The notes beneath the pieces were generated by a model, which saw only the letters and a program-made list of their open reading frames with translations, made no database searches and was not told the DNA's origin. From Ministeria vibrans ATCC 50519 (lineage: Eukaryota > Opisthokonta > Filasterea), in assembly GCA_943704425.1 (NCBI GenBank), contig CALSCP010002206.1:4841-39861 (forward strand): a stretch of DNA of 35,021 nucleotides, in the 5' to 3' direction. This document shows, piece by piece, positions 1-11,185 of the stretch (position 1 is its first letter; each line of letters starts with the position of its first letter). Both the position numbers and the translations under genes were made by a program.

Positions 1-58
<58 letters not shown>

Positions 59-60
59 GG
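1..60. repeat. (GA)n microsatellite at the window edge
   Basis: Nearly pure GA dinucleotide repeat across about the first 55 bases. It lies upstream of the first visible SMC1 exon and most likely belongs to an SMC1 intron cut by the window edge. Confidence 0.9.
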
Positions 61-166
61 AGAAAGCAAAAAGAAAGCAGCAATGGAGTTTAGTATAATT
101 ATTATTGTTTATTAATTTCGGTACCTGTCTTTGTTTTTTTTTGTTTTTTTTTTCTTTGCTTGCTAG

Positions 167-888
167 GTCGGATCTGTTCAATGGTGCATTTGAGCACATT
201 GCCAGTACCATTGCTGAGGTGTATAAGGATTTGACGACGACTTCCAAGGAGACTATTGGTGGTCAAGCGTATCTCACGCTCGAGAGACAAGAGGTTGGTG
301 CTGCAAAAAAAAGGAAGACGTTCTTATTTAGTTTTCTTTTGTGCTGTAGGAGCCCTATCTGCATGGTGTGGTGTACAACGTGAGTCCACCCAAGAAGCGA
401 TTTCGTGACATGGATCAGTTGTCCGGAGGTGAAAAGACTGTGGCTGCGCTGGCGCTTCTCTTTGCCATTCATAGGTACAGTCTTGCTTAGCGAGTTCAGC
501 TCGCACACAAAAATATTTACTTATTACTAATAATAATATTACGTCTCGATGGTATATTGTAGTTACCAACCAGCACCATTTTTTGTGCTTGACGAAATTG
601 ATGCGGCTCTCGACAATGCCAACGTCAACTTGGTACACACTCATCAATGCAAACGTGAACATGCGCTCACTAGGTTGCAAAATTTCTCATTCATCATAGG
701 TTGCCAACTACATTCGTCGACGAACCGGTCGTAACTTTCAGTGCATTGTGATTTCGCTCAAGGACACGTTCTACGAGAAGGCCGAGGGTCTCGTGGGGAT
801 CTACCGTGACCAAAAAACCGACTGCAGTCACACACTCACCTTTGACTTGTCGGCCTATCCCGAGACCGAAGAAGCCGCTCAATGCTGA
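167..888 (+). CDS. SMC1: SMC1 cohesin subunit, C-terminal ATPase lobe (5' truncated)
   Basis: 3' end of the cohesin ATPase SMC1, which pairs with SMC3 to form the ring that holds sister chromatids together. I infer four exons: 167-293, 350-474, 563-632 and 700-888. Intron phases agree throughout, and splicing removes in-frame stops. The spliced product carries the ABC signature LSGGEK, a Walker B ending [10 protein letters not shown] (D-loop included) and the SMC1-typical stretch [10 protein letters not shown] before the signature. The tail [20 protein letters not shown] also matches SMC1 rather than SMC2-4. The N-terminal lobe, coiled coil and hinge lie upstream of the window. The gene is convergent with the metzincin-hemocyanin gene, with only 65 bp between stop codons. 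Family assignment is firm; exact splice sites are inferred. Confidence 0.93.
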
Positions 889-953
889 AGCTTTTTTTTT
901 CCCCTCTTTCATTATACAGCAACTTGTTTTTTGTTTTGTTATTACATTGATTC

Positions 954-3900
954 TCAGAGGATCACACACACTTTGGATTCTTCTGGGTCGCCCTTTGGAG
1001 GACTGTTGACAGAACCGAGGGGTGGCAGGGGCACACGATCACCTCGCTCGACAGGAGGCTCGCCGAAGCGAGTGTCACTGTTGCACACAATAAGATGTGT
1101 CATGGTCACGTTGGGGAGCGTATCAACGAGCTGTTCCGTTTCAGTTACGGGTGTTTCGCTGAAGGAGAGTCGTGTTGAAAAGGGAAAGCCCTAAAAAAAA
1201 AAACAAAAAAAAAAAAAAAAAAAAAAAAAAAATAGTGACAAAGTGATGGAGAAATAAACAAGGCAAGGAGACACACACACAAAATTAGGCGAGGAGGTTT
1301 TTAGGAGATCGAATAATCGTTCACGTACCAGTGGACGAGTGTCGGGGTAGCGCATGCCCTTTGCACCACAAAAGCTGAGCGAGCCACAGTGAGTGCGAGC
1401 GTTCAGAGTGTCGATGGCGTTGTCGGTGAAAAAGATAAAAAGTCGGTAGTGGGAGCCGGGACGAGTGCCACGCGGCAGGAGCAAGTTTGGAGGCAAACCA
1501 CACTCACAGAAGCCTGGCGAGACGGTAACGCTGTGCTCCTGTTGGTCAAGCTGATCTTGAGGACGACGGCGAATCACGGAGGAGTGACGGTCGCGGCGTG
1601 AGAAGACGGTGTGCGAGGCGCCCGCAGGAATGTCAACGCGACACTTGTCCATTTCGATCCAGGCGAGACGATCGTTGGTCTGGTGGAGGAGCGCGAGGAA
1701 GAGACGCGCTGTCAAGGAAAGTGGCAGAGCAAGGTCGGAGGCGCCGGGAACGCGGGCGACACGGACGTGCCAAACAAAAGGATCGTGATCAAGGTGCGCA
1801 ATTTCGAGTTCGCGTTGGGGTTCGCCCAAGGTGGTGTGGAGGACATCCGAGGCAAAGTCGTTGCGCGCCCAGTCGTCGGTGTCGTTGTTCCATGCGTCGA
1901 AACCTTCGGGTGGAGCAATATTGCTGGTGGAGAGCACAATGAGATCACGGGGGCGCACGGTGACAGGAGGACGCAAACCTGGAATGGAGTCGAGATCGAG
2001 GGGTGGCAGAGTGTGATTGACAAGGCGTGCGCCAAAAGTATCAATGTGTTTGTGCCAGCGCCAGAAGATGGGATCACGCAGAGCGGTGCGAGTGGAAAGC
2101 ATTGCTCCACCAAAGAGGTTGTGACCGTGGTTGTGGAGATTGCCGTAGAGGGCGCGCCAGCGGGAGACGGATGGCTCGAGGACATTGCCGAGGAGATTTG
2201 CAGTGATAGGTGCACTGTCGTATGGAACACGACCAATGATGCCCGTGTCGATGCTGTGGTGAAGAGCATCGCGCCACTGTCGCAACTGAATGATGTGAGT
2301 GGGAGAGAAGGCGAACCCTTTGGGGCGGGGTCGCATGCGACGGTTGAGACGGTGCTGGTAGAAGAGATCGCCAAGATGGAGACCGTCAGTGTCGGTCTCA
2401 TGGTAGTCCCAGGGCACGACGGGGCCCAGGCCGCACGCGAGGCGTTCGCAGTCGTAACGCGCGAGCATTTGCTGGTGCATGTAAAGAAAAAACTCGCCTT
2501 TGCGCTCAAGATGAGGTGCATCTTCTTCGGCACGTGAGCCATACACAATGTGCCAGTGCATATGGTGCCAGTTGAGACCCGCATCGCAGCGGTAGTAGTC
2601 GACATCCTGCTCGAGAGGCGCCTGTGGATTGGGCGGCGAGCGGCTCAATAGAGCCCCACGACCCAACGCGCGCTCTTCCTCGGTGAGCGGACGAGGCTCG
2701 GGCAGCGCAAGGCCGCTTGCGCGAGCCTCTGTCGACGACATGATGAATTTGTTGACGGCGTGCTGAACGAGAGCGGCATTGCGCACCCGTCCTGTGACAA
2801 GCAGGGACAGTGCATACTCTAGCCCGGCGCGAGCACTCCCGCCCGTCACAGCCGCATTTGCAATTGCTCGCTCGAGTGCGAGTGCACGGTCCAATTGTAC
2901 ATCGTCAAACTCACTAAACGCGCCGCTCTCACTGTCCTCGACCTTCGACGACTCATCATCGTCCTCCTCCTCATCAAAGAACGTCTGGAAGATCTCGTCG
3001 ACTACTTTGTGTAGACTTTCAGCACTCGCAGACTCGTCCATGAGTTCCCCGCTCTGGAGCATTGTGAGAAACTGCTTGCGAAGGGTTACCAGAGAGGCGT
3101 CGGGCACACCATGGACAAGACCAAGCTGAGCAAGAGGCCCGTCGACTGGGTGATCGCTGACGTGGCCAGCGCTCGATGCAAGGCGGATCAGTTGCGCCGA
3201 CTGTTGACTCTGCGCGAGTGGCTCCTCAACGTGAGTGGCGCTTGTAGTTGATGTCTCGCTGTCGTTTGCGAGTGCAATAAGATGCAGGATTTTAAGACGT
3301 TGGAGTGAGAGCTGAGCGTAGAGAAGAGCGCGCACGGGAGCCCAATGGTCGTGGGAAATGAGCGAGAGAGCATCATTGACAAGAGAGAGTGCGCGCATAA
3401 GTGACTCTGCGTCCAGAAGTGCTGGCGCATGTGCAGATGTGTGTAAATCAGAGGTTGCACTGGTGGATGTGCGGCGGGAGTGGTGAGTGGAATGACGGAG
3501 TGGAGAAGAGAGCGCGTTCGCGAGGATGAGAGCAAAGTAGACTGCGTGTGTGCGTGTGGTGAGATCCGATGTGGTGGCAATGGAGTAGAGGAGAGCGCGA
3601 GCGGGTTCGAAGGAGGGCGCAGGAGAACCAGCAAGCGCTATGAACTCGCCTGTTTGAGTATCATAAGAGGGCACAGATGATAATGAAGAAGAAGAAGAAA
3701 CGGTGGGGAAGAGCGGATGGGGGTCTGCAGATGCGACGGTGACTATGGCGGGTTCGGGGGTGACGAGGGTCCCCTGTGGAGTGTGGAGGGCCACGGTGAT
3801 GCGGTACGTGCCTGGGGCGGCAAAGTAGAAGCCATGAGCGCCGTACGAGAGTGGTAGGAGCACCGAGTGACGGTTTGCGCCCGACTGGATGGCAGACGGT

Positions 3901-5717
3901 GTGGCGGCTTTGAGACGCAGTGGCTGCTGAGCGACACTGCTCTCAATCATCGACTCGAAGCGCACTGTGTTGGTGGTGGTGGTGGAATTTGAAGTCCGGT
4001 CTTCATCGTCATTGTTGTTGTTGTTGGTGGTGGTGGTGGTAGTGGTGGAGTTAATGTTGGGAATGTGTGTGATGAGGATGACGAGGGAGTCGTCGTTGAG
4101 CGAAGGAACTGAAGGCAGATCGAGCGCATGTCGAGTGTGTGTGTTGCGCACGCGCAGACTCAGTAGGATGGGCTCGCCTTGAGCGCACGGAGACACGGGA
4201 GCACGAAGACGAAGTTGAGCACGATGGGAGAGAGACGGGGAGGGCGGGGGAAGAATCGGGGGCAGGGATGAAGTAGTGGCGTCGGCAGCCCAGGTAGAGG
4301 CGGGCGCTCCTGGCTGGAGCCAAGCACGACGGCCGTGGCGCAGAAAGCGCAGTTCGGCGGGGGCGAATTGCCATTGAAAGTCGGTGAAGAAGGCGCCGGG
4401 CGTGTGACGTTGCTGATCGTAGCGCCAGGGGTAGTTCATGAAAGTGAGTTGAGTTGAGGCCGGCTGCGCCATCGCATTGTGGGTCTTGTGAGGGCTCCAC
4501 GAGTGCTGCAGGTTGAGTGTGTGGCCGAGTTCGTGGACAAATGTGTGGAGCAGGTGGCGTCGGGCCATGTCTGTCTCGAGGGTTGTGTAAGGGGTGTTGC
4601 CGTCGCGTGTGACGCGGTGAGCGGCACGCAGGAGAGGGTGGTCGAGAAAAATGGCAAAGCCGAGACGGCGTTTGTTGTCGAACATTGTGCCGGCGATCCG
4701 TGCGTTGCGATGGCGCGACGCGAGCAACGCCCACACGTGCCATTGCGAGTCGTTGAAGAGCACGTCGGCTGCACTAGTAGTAGTACTAGTAGTAGTGTGT
4801 CCCTCGGTGCGAGCAGTGGTGGTGTTGTGGCCGACTTGGCGCTGCACGGTCACTGCGCCAGTCTTAATGCGCGAGTGAAAGTGCTCGAGCATTGACTGAT
4901 GCAGCTCGGCGTCGGTCCAGTCTGAGGTGGGATCGGGGTCTTCGAGCGAGTTGCAGTGCTCTGTGTCGATAACCAGGTCGATACCTGCAGCGGCCAGCAC
5001 GTCTTGCACCCCAAGTGTGGTGTGGTGGCGACCTGAGGTGGACGTTGCCCAGGGCAACTCGAGCGGAAGGTGCGCATCGTGATCGACTTCGAGAAGAATT
5101 CGACGGAAAAAGGGACTTTTAAAGCGGCAGTGCCACTCGGTGGAGGTACCATTGCCAGCCGACGTAAAGATGGCGGTGGCACGGCCGCTTGCGGCGGCAG
5201 GCGCAAACGAGAGCGTCAAGAGACCGAGGGGCGCGTAGGCAGCGTCAATCAATGCCGCGTCGCCACTCAAGAGAGCCTGATCGCCATCTTCGAGCGCGTA
5301 GCACTGACCCATCACAATACCATTGGCGGGTGCGTAGGGCGGCAAAGCGGGCGCGGGCTGCACTGCGCTATCACGACGCGCAAAAGGAACAATCCACGAT
5401 GTGGGGGGCGACGAGGGTGTACTCAGGACGTCGGCGCTCATCATAAATAGCGGTGCGGACGCAACGCCAGCGCCCAAAGACGCATGCTGGATGGTGTCCA
5501 CGTCGACACGCAGTATTATGAGCTGGCCGTCGTCAGACTCGCCGTGATAGACGCCCGAGAGGGAAGACGACGACGCGGTTGCTAGGCGACCGCGTTGTTG
5601 TTGCGTTGCCAGCGACGACGACGATCGTCCAGCCTTTGCAGGTTGACGCTTCTCTTTAAGTGTCGACATTTGGCGGGTTGCCAACGGGACTGAGGTTGAC
5701 GGAGAAGAGGACGACAT
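954..5717 (-). CDS. Metzincin protease - Ig-like - hemocyanin/prophenoloxidase-like fusion
   Basis: Two exons: 5717-1329 (1463 uninterrupted codons) and 1190-954, giving 1541 residues. No signal peptide is visible. Residues about 200-470 form a zinc metalloprotease with HELGHTLNLQH (H395, H399, H405; E396) and a Met-turn-like FMNYPWRY, as in metzincins of uncharacterised bacterial proteins. An Ig-like, Ser/Thr-rich region follows (about 500-700). The C-terminal third matches arthropod hemocyanin/prophenoloxidase. It has a CuA-type HHMHWHIVYG (near 1050) plus YMHQQMLARYD, and a CuB-type NLHNHGHNLFGG (near 1195) plus DPIFWRWHKHID, so all six histidine ligands are present. The Ig-like C-terminal signature CGLPPNLLLPRGT and YPDTRPL is also there. 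Exon 2 restores the family's GFPF after RPL, which supports the splice; unspliced translation would end in a poly-Phe tail. The protein ends KVCVIL. The metal could be copper, or zinc as reported for the hemocyanin-like fungal enzyme AsqI. Substrate unknown. Confidence 0.85.
1192..1232 (-). repeat. Long poly-T tract at an intron 3' end
   Basis: About 40 bases, almost all A on the plus strand. Read on the minus strand it is a poly-T run directly before the TTTTAG acceptor of the last intron (1191-1328) of the metzincin-hemocyanin gene, so it serves as an exaggerated polypyrimidine tract. Confidence 0.85.
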
Positions 5718-5771
5718 TCAATAACAATGATAAATAATAATAATAATAATAAATTAATAATAATAATAATA

Positions 5772-5813
<42 letters not shown>

Positions 5814-6089
5814 TTAATTATTATTACTCGTCGTATTATGAAAAATTCAATAATAATGGTAAATTATTTGGAAAAAATTCTAGCTAGTGATCTGTGAGAG
5901 GGAAAAAGTGCCGCAGTGCAAACGTCCCGTTGACTGCATAGTCTGTCCTGTGATTCCGTTTAAATTATAGTTATCCGACAAACTCAAACGATGCATAATG
6001 CGTCAGTGATCGCCCACTGATAATAAATTAGTGAATAATAATTATTATAATTATTATATTTTTATTGTGCTTGTGCTCATGAAACAAAA
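5718..6089. other. Intergenic spacer between two minus-strand genes
   Basis: AT-rich spacer between the stop of the WD40-Roc-COR-caspase gene and the start of the metzincin-hemocyanin gene. It must hold the terminator of the first and the promoter of the second. Apart from the (AAT)n/(ATT)n foldback listed separately I see no coding or RNA signal, and no clear TATA box. Confidence 0.7.
5734..5826. repeat. (AAT)n-(ATT)n foldback microsatellite
   Basis: About ten AAT/TAA units run directly into a longer series of ATT units, so the tract can pair with itself as a hairpin or cruciform. It sits just upstream of the metzincin-hemocyanin start codon. Confidence 0.85.
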
Positions 6090-9000
6090 CTACACCCCAC
6101 TGCCATCACGAAACAACAGAATGTCGCCATCGTTGCGCGTCTCGTCCCAGTCATTCCAGATGCGCCCCACTAGCAGCCCTTGCCACCTGTTCTTCATCCG
6201 ACGACACAGCTCCACCGCACTAATCACCGTCTCGCCAGGACGGAACGCCTTCTTCTGCGCTCCAAGTGCCTCCACCAGCATCCGCGTCATCTGCGTCTCG
6301 TCATTCCATGCAAATGCCGACGCGCTGTTCAGTGAGCTGGCCATCATCTGTCGCGCATAGCCCGGCACGGGCTTGACACTCGCGCGCATCGTCAGGTCCC
6401 CATCCGCACTCACCAGTGCCCCCGAATTGCAGAAGTCACACACCACCAGAATGTTGCATCCGCGCCAGTGGGCCTGCTCCTGTAACACCCCCGCCAGTGT
6501 CTTCAAACTAAACCCCGACACAAGATCGTCGATCCAGCGTGCGTCGCTGAGAATCAGTCCACGGCTTCGGTCCTCCGCACCATGCCCAATCAGGTGGACC
6601 ACCAGCAACGACGCCTTGGACTTGCCACACGTCGCGCTGAGCTTCGCTGCAGCCTCCGCAATAGTATCCATGGTGACTCTCGCAGTGGTGACTTGGTCTG
6701 TGACCGTCTCGACAGCAAACTTGCGGTCCTCCCACAGTGTCTTGAGCTTCGACACACTCTTAAGAACACCAGGTAAATCAGGACAGTTCGCCAACTGCAG
6801 GTTGCTTGACGATTGGTACCGACTCACACCCACAATCAGTGCAGCTGCGTGCGTGTACGCCGATGTTCCTCCAGCACCTACAAAGAAAACATAAACAATT
6901 GTCAGATTTAAACTGAATAATATTTCAGATTTGACCTGCTTGATTGCACCACCACAGCTCAAGACGTTCGTTGCACTGTCGTTCGCCAGCGTGTCCCATC
7001 AACTCCAGATTCACCCGCCCCACCTCACGGTGCTCCTCAGGTGCCCCCGCCACATGCTCAGCCTCAAACAACGGTCGCGTCGGGTCAAACGGGTGCGCTG
7101 GCACGACCACTGCTCTCCCTCCACGCCATCCCCACCGCAGCGACACAGTCGACGAGCACACCCGCTCAATCAGCGCATCCACCGTGTCACGCACATTCTC
7201 CGCAGGTGTGTCCGCATACAGTTCCACACGCACAAACGCCTCGCCCGTGTTCAGTCGCAGTCGCACCGGCACCATCCCATTGCCCTTCATCAGAAGCACA
7301 TTCGTGCACCGCTGAGTCGCTTGGATCGCCGCATTCCCCACACTCTCCCGCCACAGTGCAACCACCAGCAAGTGGAAAGTCGCCAGTGACACCGGCAACA
7401 CCGCACCACCCACCATCTGGTACAGGAACAACTGCGCCGGTCGATCAACAGCTTGCTCGACAAACGGTGCGTCGTCGGGCAGCAGCATCGGCACAAGAAG
7501 TCGGTCGTCGTGTCGGAACACCAGACTCAGGTGCTCAAGGGTGCGCAGGAACGCCGCAGGATCAACCACGTCGGCACCCGCCAACAGTGGCTGTGTCTTG
7601 GCCAGTGGTGCAGCTGCCTCCCACACAAGCCACTGTGCCACGTCAAATGGGAATCCGGCTTCGGGACGTTGTCGTGTCGCGTCCAAAGCAGTCAACAGAC
7701 GCACGGTGCGATTGAGATCCTTTGCACACCCTGCCTCCTCCACCTGCGCCAGCATTCCGCGCGCCCGCTCGCTCTTCGCCCGTCCCCATCGTGCCATCAC
7801 CACCGAACACAGCAGTTCAAGCGCCGCAATCAGTCGAGGCACATCAAACACAACCATGTCGGAGTCAGCGAGCGTCGCACGGTCCACACGACTCACCAGA
7901 ATGTCCGCAGAGTTCTCCAGGTACGGAATCACTCCATCGTGCAGTGCCGTCGTGTCGGGCATCAGGTCGCCCAGTGTGATCTGTGGCGCGTCGTTGAGCT
8001 CGAGTGTTGGCAACTCACGCACTGGGCACATCAGCTGGACGTTGCCCATCCGCGCCCATCGTCCAATCAGGTCCTGTGCACACACATACTCAAGCGGCAC
8101 AGGTCGTGGACGCACCGCCGAGTGCAGTGCCGTGCTGACCGCAGCGAGTCCCAGGCCCTTGGCACTGCCCACCTGGAAGAAGGGCACACTCGGTGTCGAT
8201 GGCGGTCGGATGAGGTGCGGCCCAAGCACAGGCACAACGAGACGACGCATCTCGCGCGCCACCAGTTGCAGCAGATCGCACGGAACGGTGTCGTCAGTGA
8301 ACGTGTCGATGTGTGTGCCCACAATGAGAACGCGAAAGTGCGATGACTGCGTGGTGGGCACTTGGTGCGCGATGAGGTGCGCCCATTTCGACACCGTGTC
8401 GTACTGGCGTTGAGCCGCAAGAAGACCACTAGCCATGGCGGACAGGTCAAAGACGACGACGTAGACGGACTCGTTGCCCATGAACAGTGCAGGAAGCGAG
8501 TCAAACATCGACTCACCTAAACACATCAACGAGAACGGATGTCAGAAGAAGAAAAAGAAATAGATTGGGCTTTGTGCAATATACGAACCTGCAAAGTCAA
8601 ACGAGTCCATGTCAACGTGCTCTTCGCGCAGTTCCGTCTCCAGCACAGACTGCACAATCTCGAGGGTGTCTGATGTGGCAGCGATGGTGGGTGTGGGCGT
8701 TGGTGGTGGTGGAGAGGGAGCGACACTGGGTGTAGGGGGTGAAAGGTTCGACACAGTCTTCTTCACTTCGGTTGATGGTCCTGCCTCGTCAGTTGAATCG
8801 ACGTCGTCGTGTTTCTCCTCTGCGATATCCTCCTCTTCCTCCACCGTCTCCATTGCCACCATGCGCTCGCCAATGAGACTGGCCAAATGAAACTCCTCCT
8901 GCGGCACCGCCTTGAAGTAGCCCGTCTCGCCATCAAAGACTATTCGCATGCGGTGCATTCGAGTGGCGACTGAGCGGTCGTCTTTGCCGGGCAGTGTATC

Positions 9001-10682
9001 GTCTTGCAGTGCCGCAAGCAGTGCTGTCTTGCCTGCCTCGGTTGCACCCAGAAACAGCAGTTTGATCGAGTGCGAGATGACACACCCGCGTGCCATTGCC
9101 GAAAGGAACGCCTTCTTGTGACTCGACTCAGTGGGCAGCTCACTAAAACAACAATATAGAGAAACGGGATAGGTAATTGTGTGTGAAGGAAATGATTGTT
9201 GTTGTGTGTGCTGAGTGTACGGAATGAGGTCAGTGATGGGAAAGTGCTCTGTGGTGTTGTCTGTAAAGTGCACGATGAGTGTTTGGTGGTCCGTTGAGAA
9301 TTCCAGTTTGCAGAGTGTTCTACAGAGTAAAACAATAATAAGAAAGAAATTTGTTTTGACGTTCATACTTTGAGTTGAGTTTCAGAGGAAATGAGTTGAT
9401 CTGCAGTCCCTTTGCAATGGTCCACACTTTGATTGTCGTGTCGTGCGATCCACTGAAGAGTGTTGTGCCGTCAGATGAAAAGTGGACTGTTTTGACATAA
9501 CTACGAGTGAAATGTGTGAAAAGGGAATTGAATAGACTGACGTCATACTGTGAATGTTCAGTGAAAGTGAAGAGACACTCTCCCGTCTGACTGTCCCACA
9601 CTTTCACTGTCTTGTCGTATGATCCACTCACTATTGTAGTTCCGTCGGGTGAGAATTCGGCTGATGTGACGCGACTGAAATCAAAAGAAGAGTCAAAATG
9701 ATTTTGGAGTTCCTTTCGTATTACTCTGAGTGTCCAGTGAATGTGCGGATTATCTTTCCAGTGTCAAACCAATGCAGTGCAATGGTTTTGTCAGTTGAAG
9801 CAGTGAGCACTTGTTTGCCATCAAATGAAAATGAAATGGAGTTGATGTAATCCCTAAACGAAACAGAAACAGGAATGAGACTCAAAGGAATATGAAGAAA
9901 TGTTCTTACGAATGAGCACGCTCAAAGGATCGCACAAACTGTGCAGAGTGAGTGTCCCACACACTCAGTCCATACTTCTTTTGTCCAAGAATGTGCAATC
10001 CATTGGGGGAAAATGACACTGCACATTGAAAACTGGAAAAGATATTCAACAAATGAAATCACACTTCAAATGACAATCACTTACAATGGTTCGCATTGAA
10101 TGGTGTGTTCGCACAGTCCACTCACAAGTGACCACACTCGAATGGTTTTGTCATCTGAACCACTCAGTGCTTTGGTTCCATCAGAGGAAATGTCCACTGA
10201 ATTAACCCACCTATCAAACGGAAATCAGTCCAATGGCACTCATTGCAAATGGTAAATCGTACTTTGAATGTCCTTCCAGAATGAACAGACACGTTCCAGT
10301 GCGAATATCCCACACTCGGACTGTCTGGTCAAACGATCCACTCACTATCTTCGTTCCATCAGACGACACTTTGAGAGACGGCACCCCGCTGAAAACACAC
10401 TCAAGTCAGAAAACAATCCACAAACATACCCAATTCTTACTTTGTGTGTCCTTTGAGTCTCTTGACGCATTTCTGCTCAGTGAGTGACCACAGCACAATC
10501 TCCTTCACCACTGAAGCAAAGACCACATCCCCCCTCACTGTCAGACTATAAACATCGTTCTTGTCCTTCACCGTCGCAATGGAGTGCGCAATGTGCTGTG
10601 TTCCCTCTTCGCACTTCCGAAAGAGCGCAACTTCATTCTTATGCACAAATGCGACTGTCTTTCCCTTCTGAGCAAATGCCAT
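6090..10682 (-). CDS. WD40 - Roc GTPase - COR - caspase-like (C14) multidomain protein
   Basis: Eleven exons, minus strand: 10682-10441, 10388-10263, 10210-10085, 10032-9910, 9853-9725, 9674-9549, 9500-9369, 9319-9221, 9142-8589, 8516-6936, 6877-6090. Phases agree throughout and give 1341 residues. Exons 1-8 (residues 1 to about 367) encode WD40 blades, about one per exon, with motifs such as [11 protein letters not shown] and KTVKVWD. Exons 9-10 encode a Roc GTPase: P-loop GATEAGKT (about 399-406), switch motif DFAGE (about 549) and the THID base-recognition motif (about 619) typical of Roco proteins. A COR domain follows (for example [14 protein letters not shown] and [10 protein letters not shown]). 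Exon 11 encodes a caspase/metacaspase-like domain with the HLIGHG histidine (H1178) and CDFCNSG cysteine (C1229), followed by a GETV..AVELC and GDILLF tail typical of C14 folds. The Asn after the Cys replaces the usual metacaspase His. Likely a nucleotide-switched protease scaffold; a cell-death or defence role is inference. The 57-bp intron before the caspase exon keeps the frame, so the domains belong to one transcript. Confidence 0.88.
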
Positions 10683-10895
10683 GTTCTACGACACGAGAGA
10701 GAGGAGTGAGGAGTGACAACTGGATCACAGCAAACAGAGGCACACACACAAGGGAACGTGGTTCTATGAGGCCTCAGCGATCAACTGAGTGCCAACCAAT
10801 GAGAACTCTCTGTCTCTCCACTCAAAGTCCCTTTCAAACAAACCAAAACAAACTGACTCACAAACAACGACTGATCAAACAACGAGAGCGCATCA

Positions 10896-10977
10896 TCGGA
10901 AGAGTTGCGCAGACGACACAAACAAGTCCAAATGTTGGTCGAACACACAAACGACGCCATTGCGACCCCCACAGGAC
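10896..10977. repeat. 82-bp direct repeat, copy 1
   Basis: Nearly identical to 11048-11129, with one visible mismatch and an offset of 152 bp. Both copies keep the same plus-strand reading frame open, giving a charged helix-like peptide that includes EELRRRHKQVQ. No start codon or splice context makes it a convincing gene. Confidence 0.9.
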
Positions 10978-11047
10978 GACACACACGCTGTGCCATGCAT
11001 CACCATACACTCCACTCTGCAATGCAATGCAAAGCGAGCCACTTGCG

Positions 11048-11129
11048 TCGGAAGAATTGCGCAGACGACACAAACAAGTCCAAATGTTGGTCGAACACAC
11101 AAACGACGCCATTGCGACCCCCACAGGAC
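11048..11129. repeat. 82-bp direct repeat, copy 2
   Basis: Second copy of the duplication. Here a short plus-strand ORF starting with an ATG at about 11029 reads through the repeat and stops at about 11140. The near-identity of the copies suggests a recent segmental duplication within a divergent promoter region. Confidence 0.9.
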
Positions 11130-11185
11130 ACATTCCGTGAATCTCGCCAGCACACACGCCACTACACACCAATCCACCACACCAC

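Larger units (their letters stand above)
10683..11185. other. Spacer upstream of the Roco-caspase gene
   Basis: About 500 bp upstream of the WD40-Roc-COR-caspase start, holding its promoter and the 82-bp direct duplication listed below. Short ORFs are open on both strands across the duplication, but none shows family similarity I recognise. I treat it as regulatory or unassigned. Confidence 0.6.

Noticed and set aside
1611-2537. 308-codon plus-strand open frame opposite the metzincin-hemocyanin gene
   Set aside because: Antisense shadow of a region whose minus-strand frame matches hemocyanin motifs. Its own translation has no recognisable domain.
6931-8413. Several plus-strand open frames of 150-297 codons opposite the Roc-COR exon
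   Set aside because: They are low-complexity His/Arg/Ser-rich shadows of the Roc-COR coding strand.
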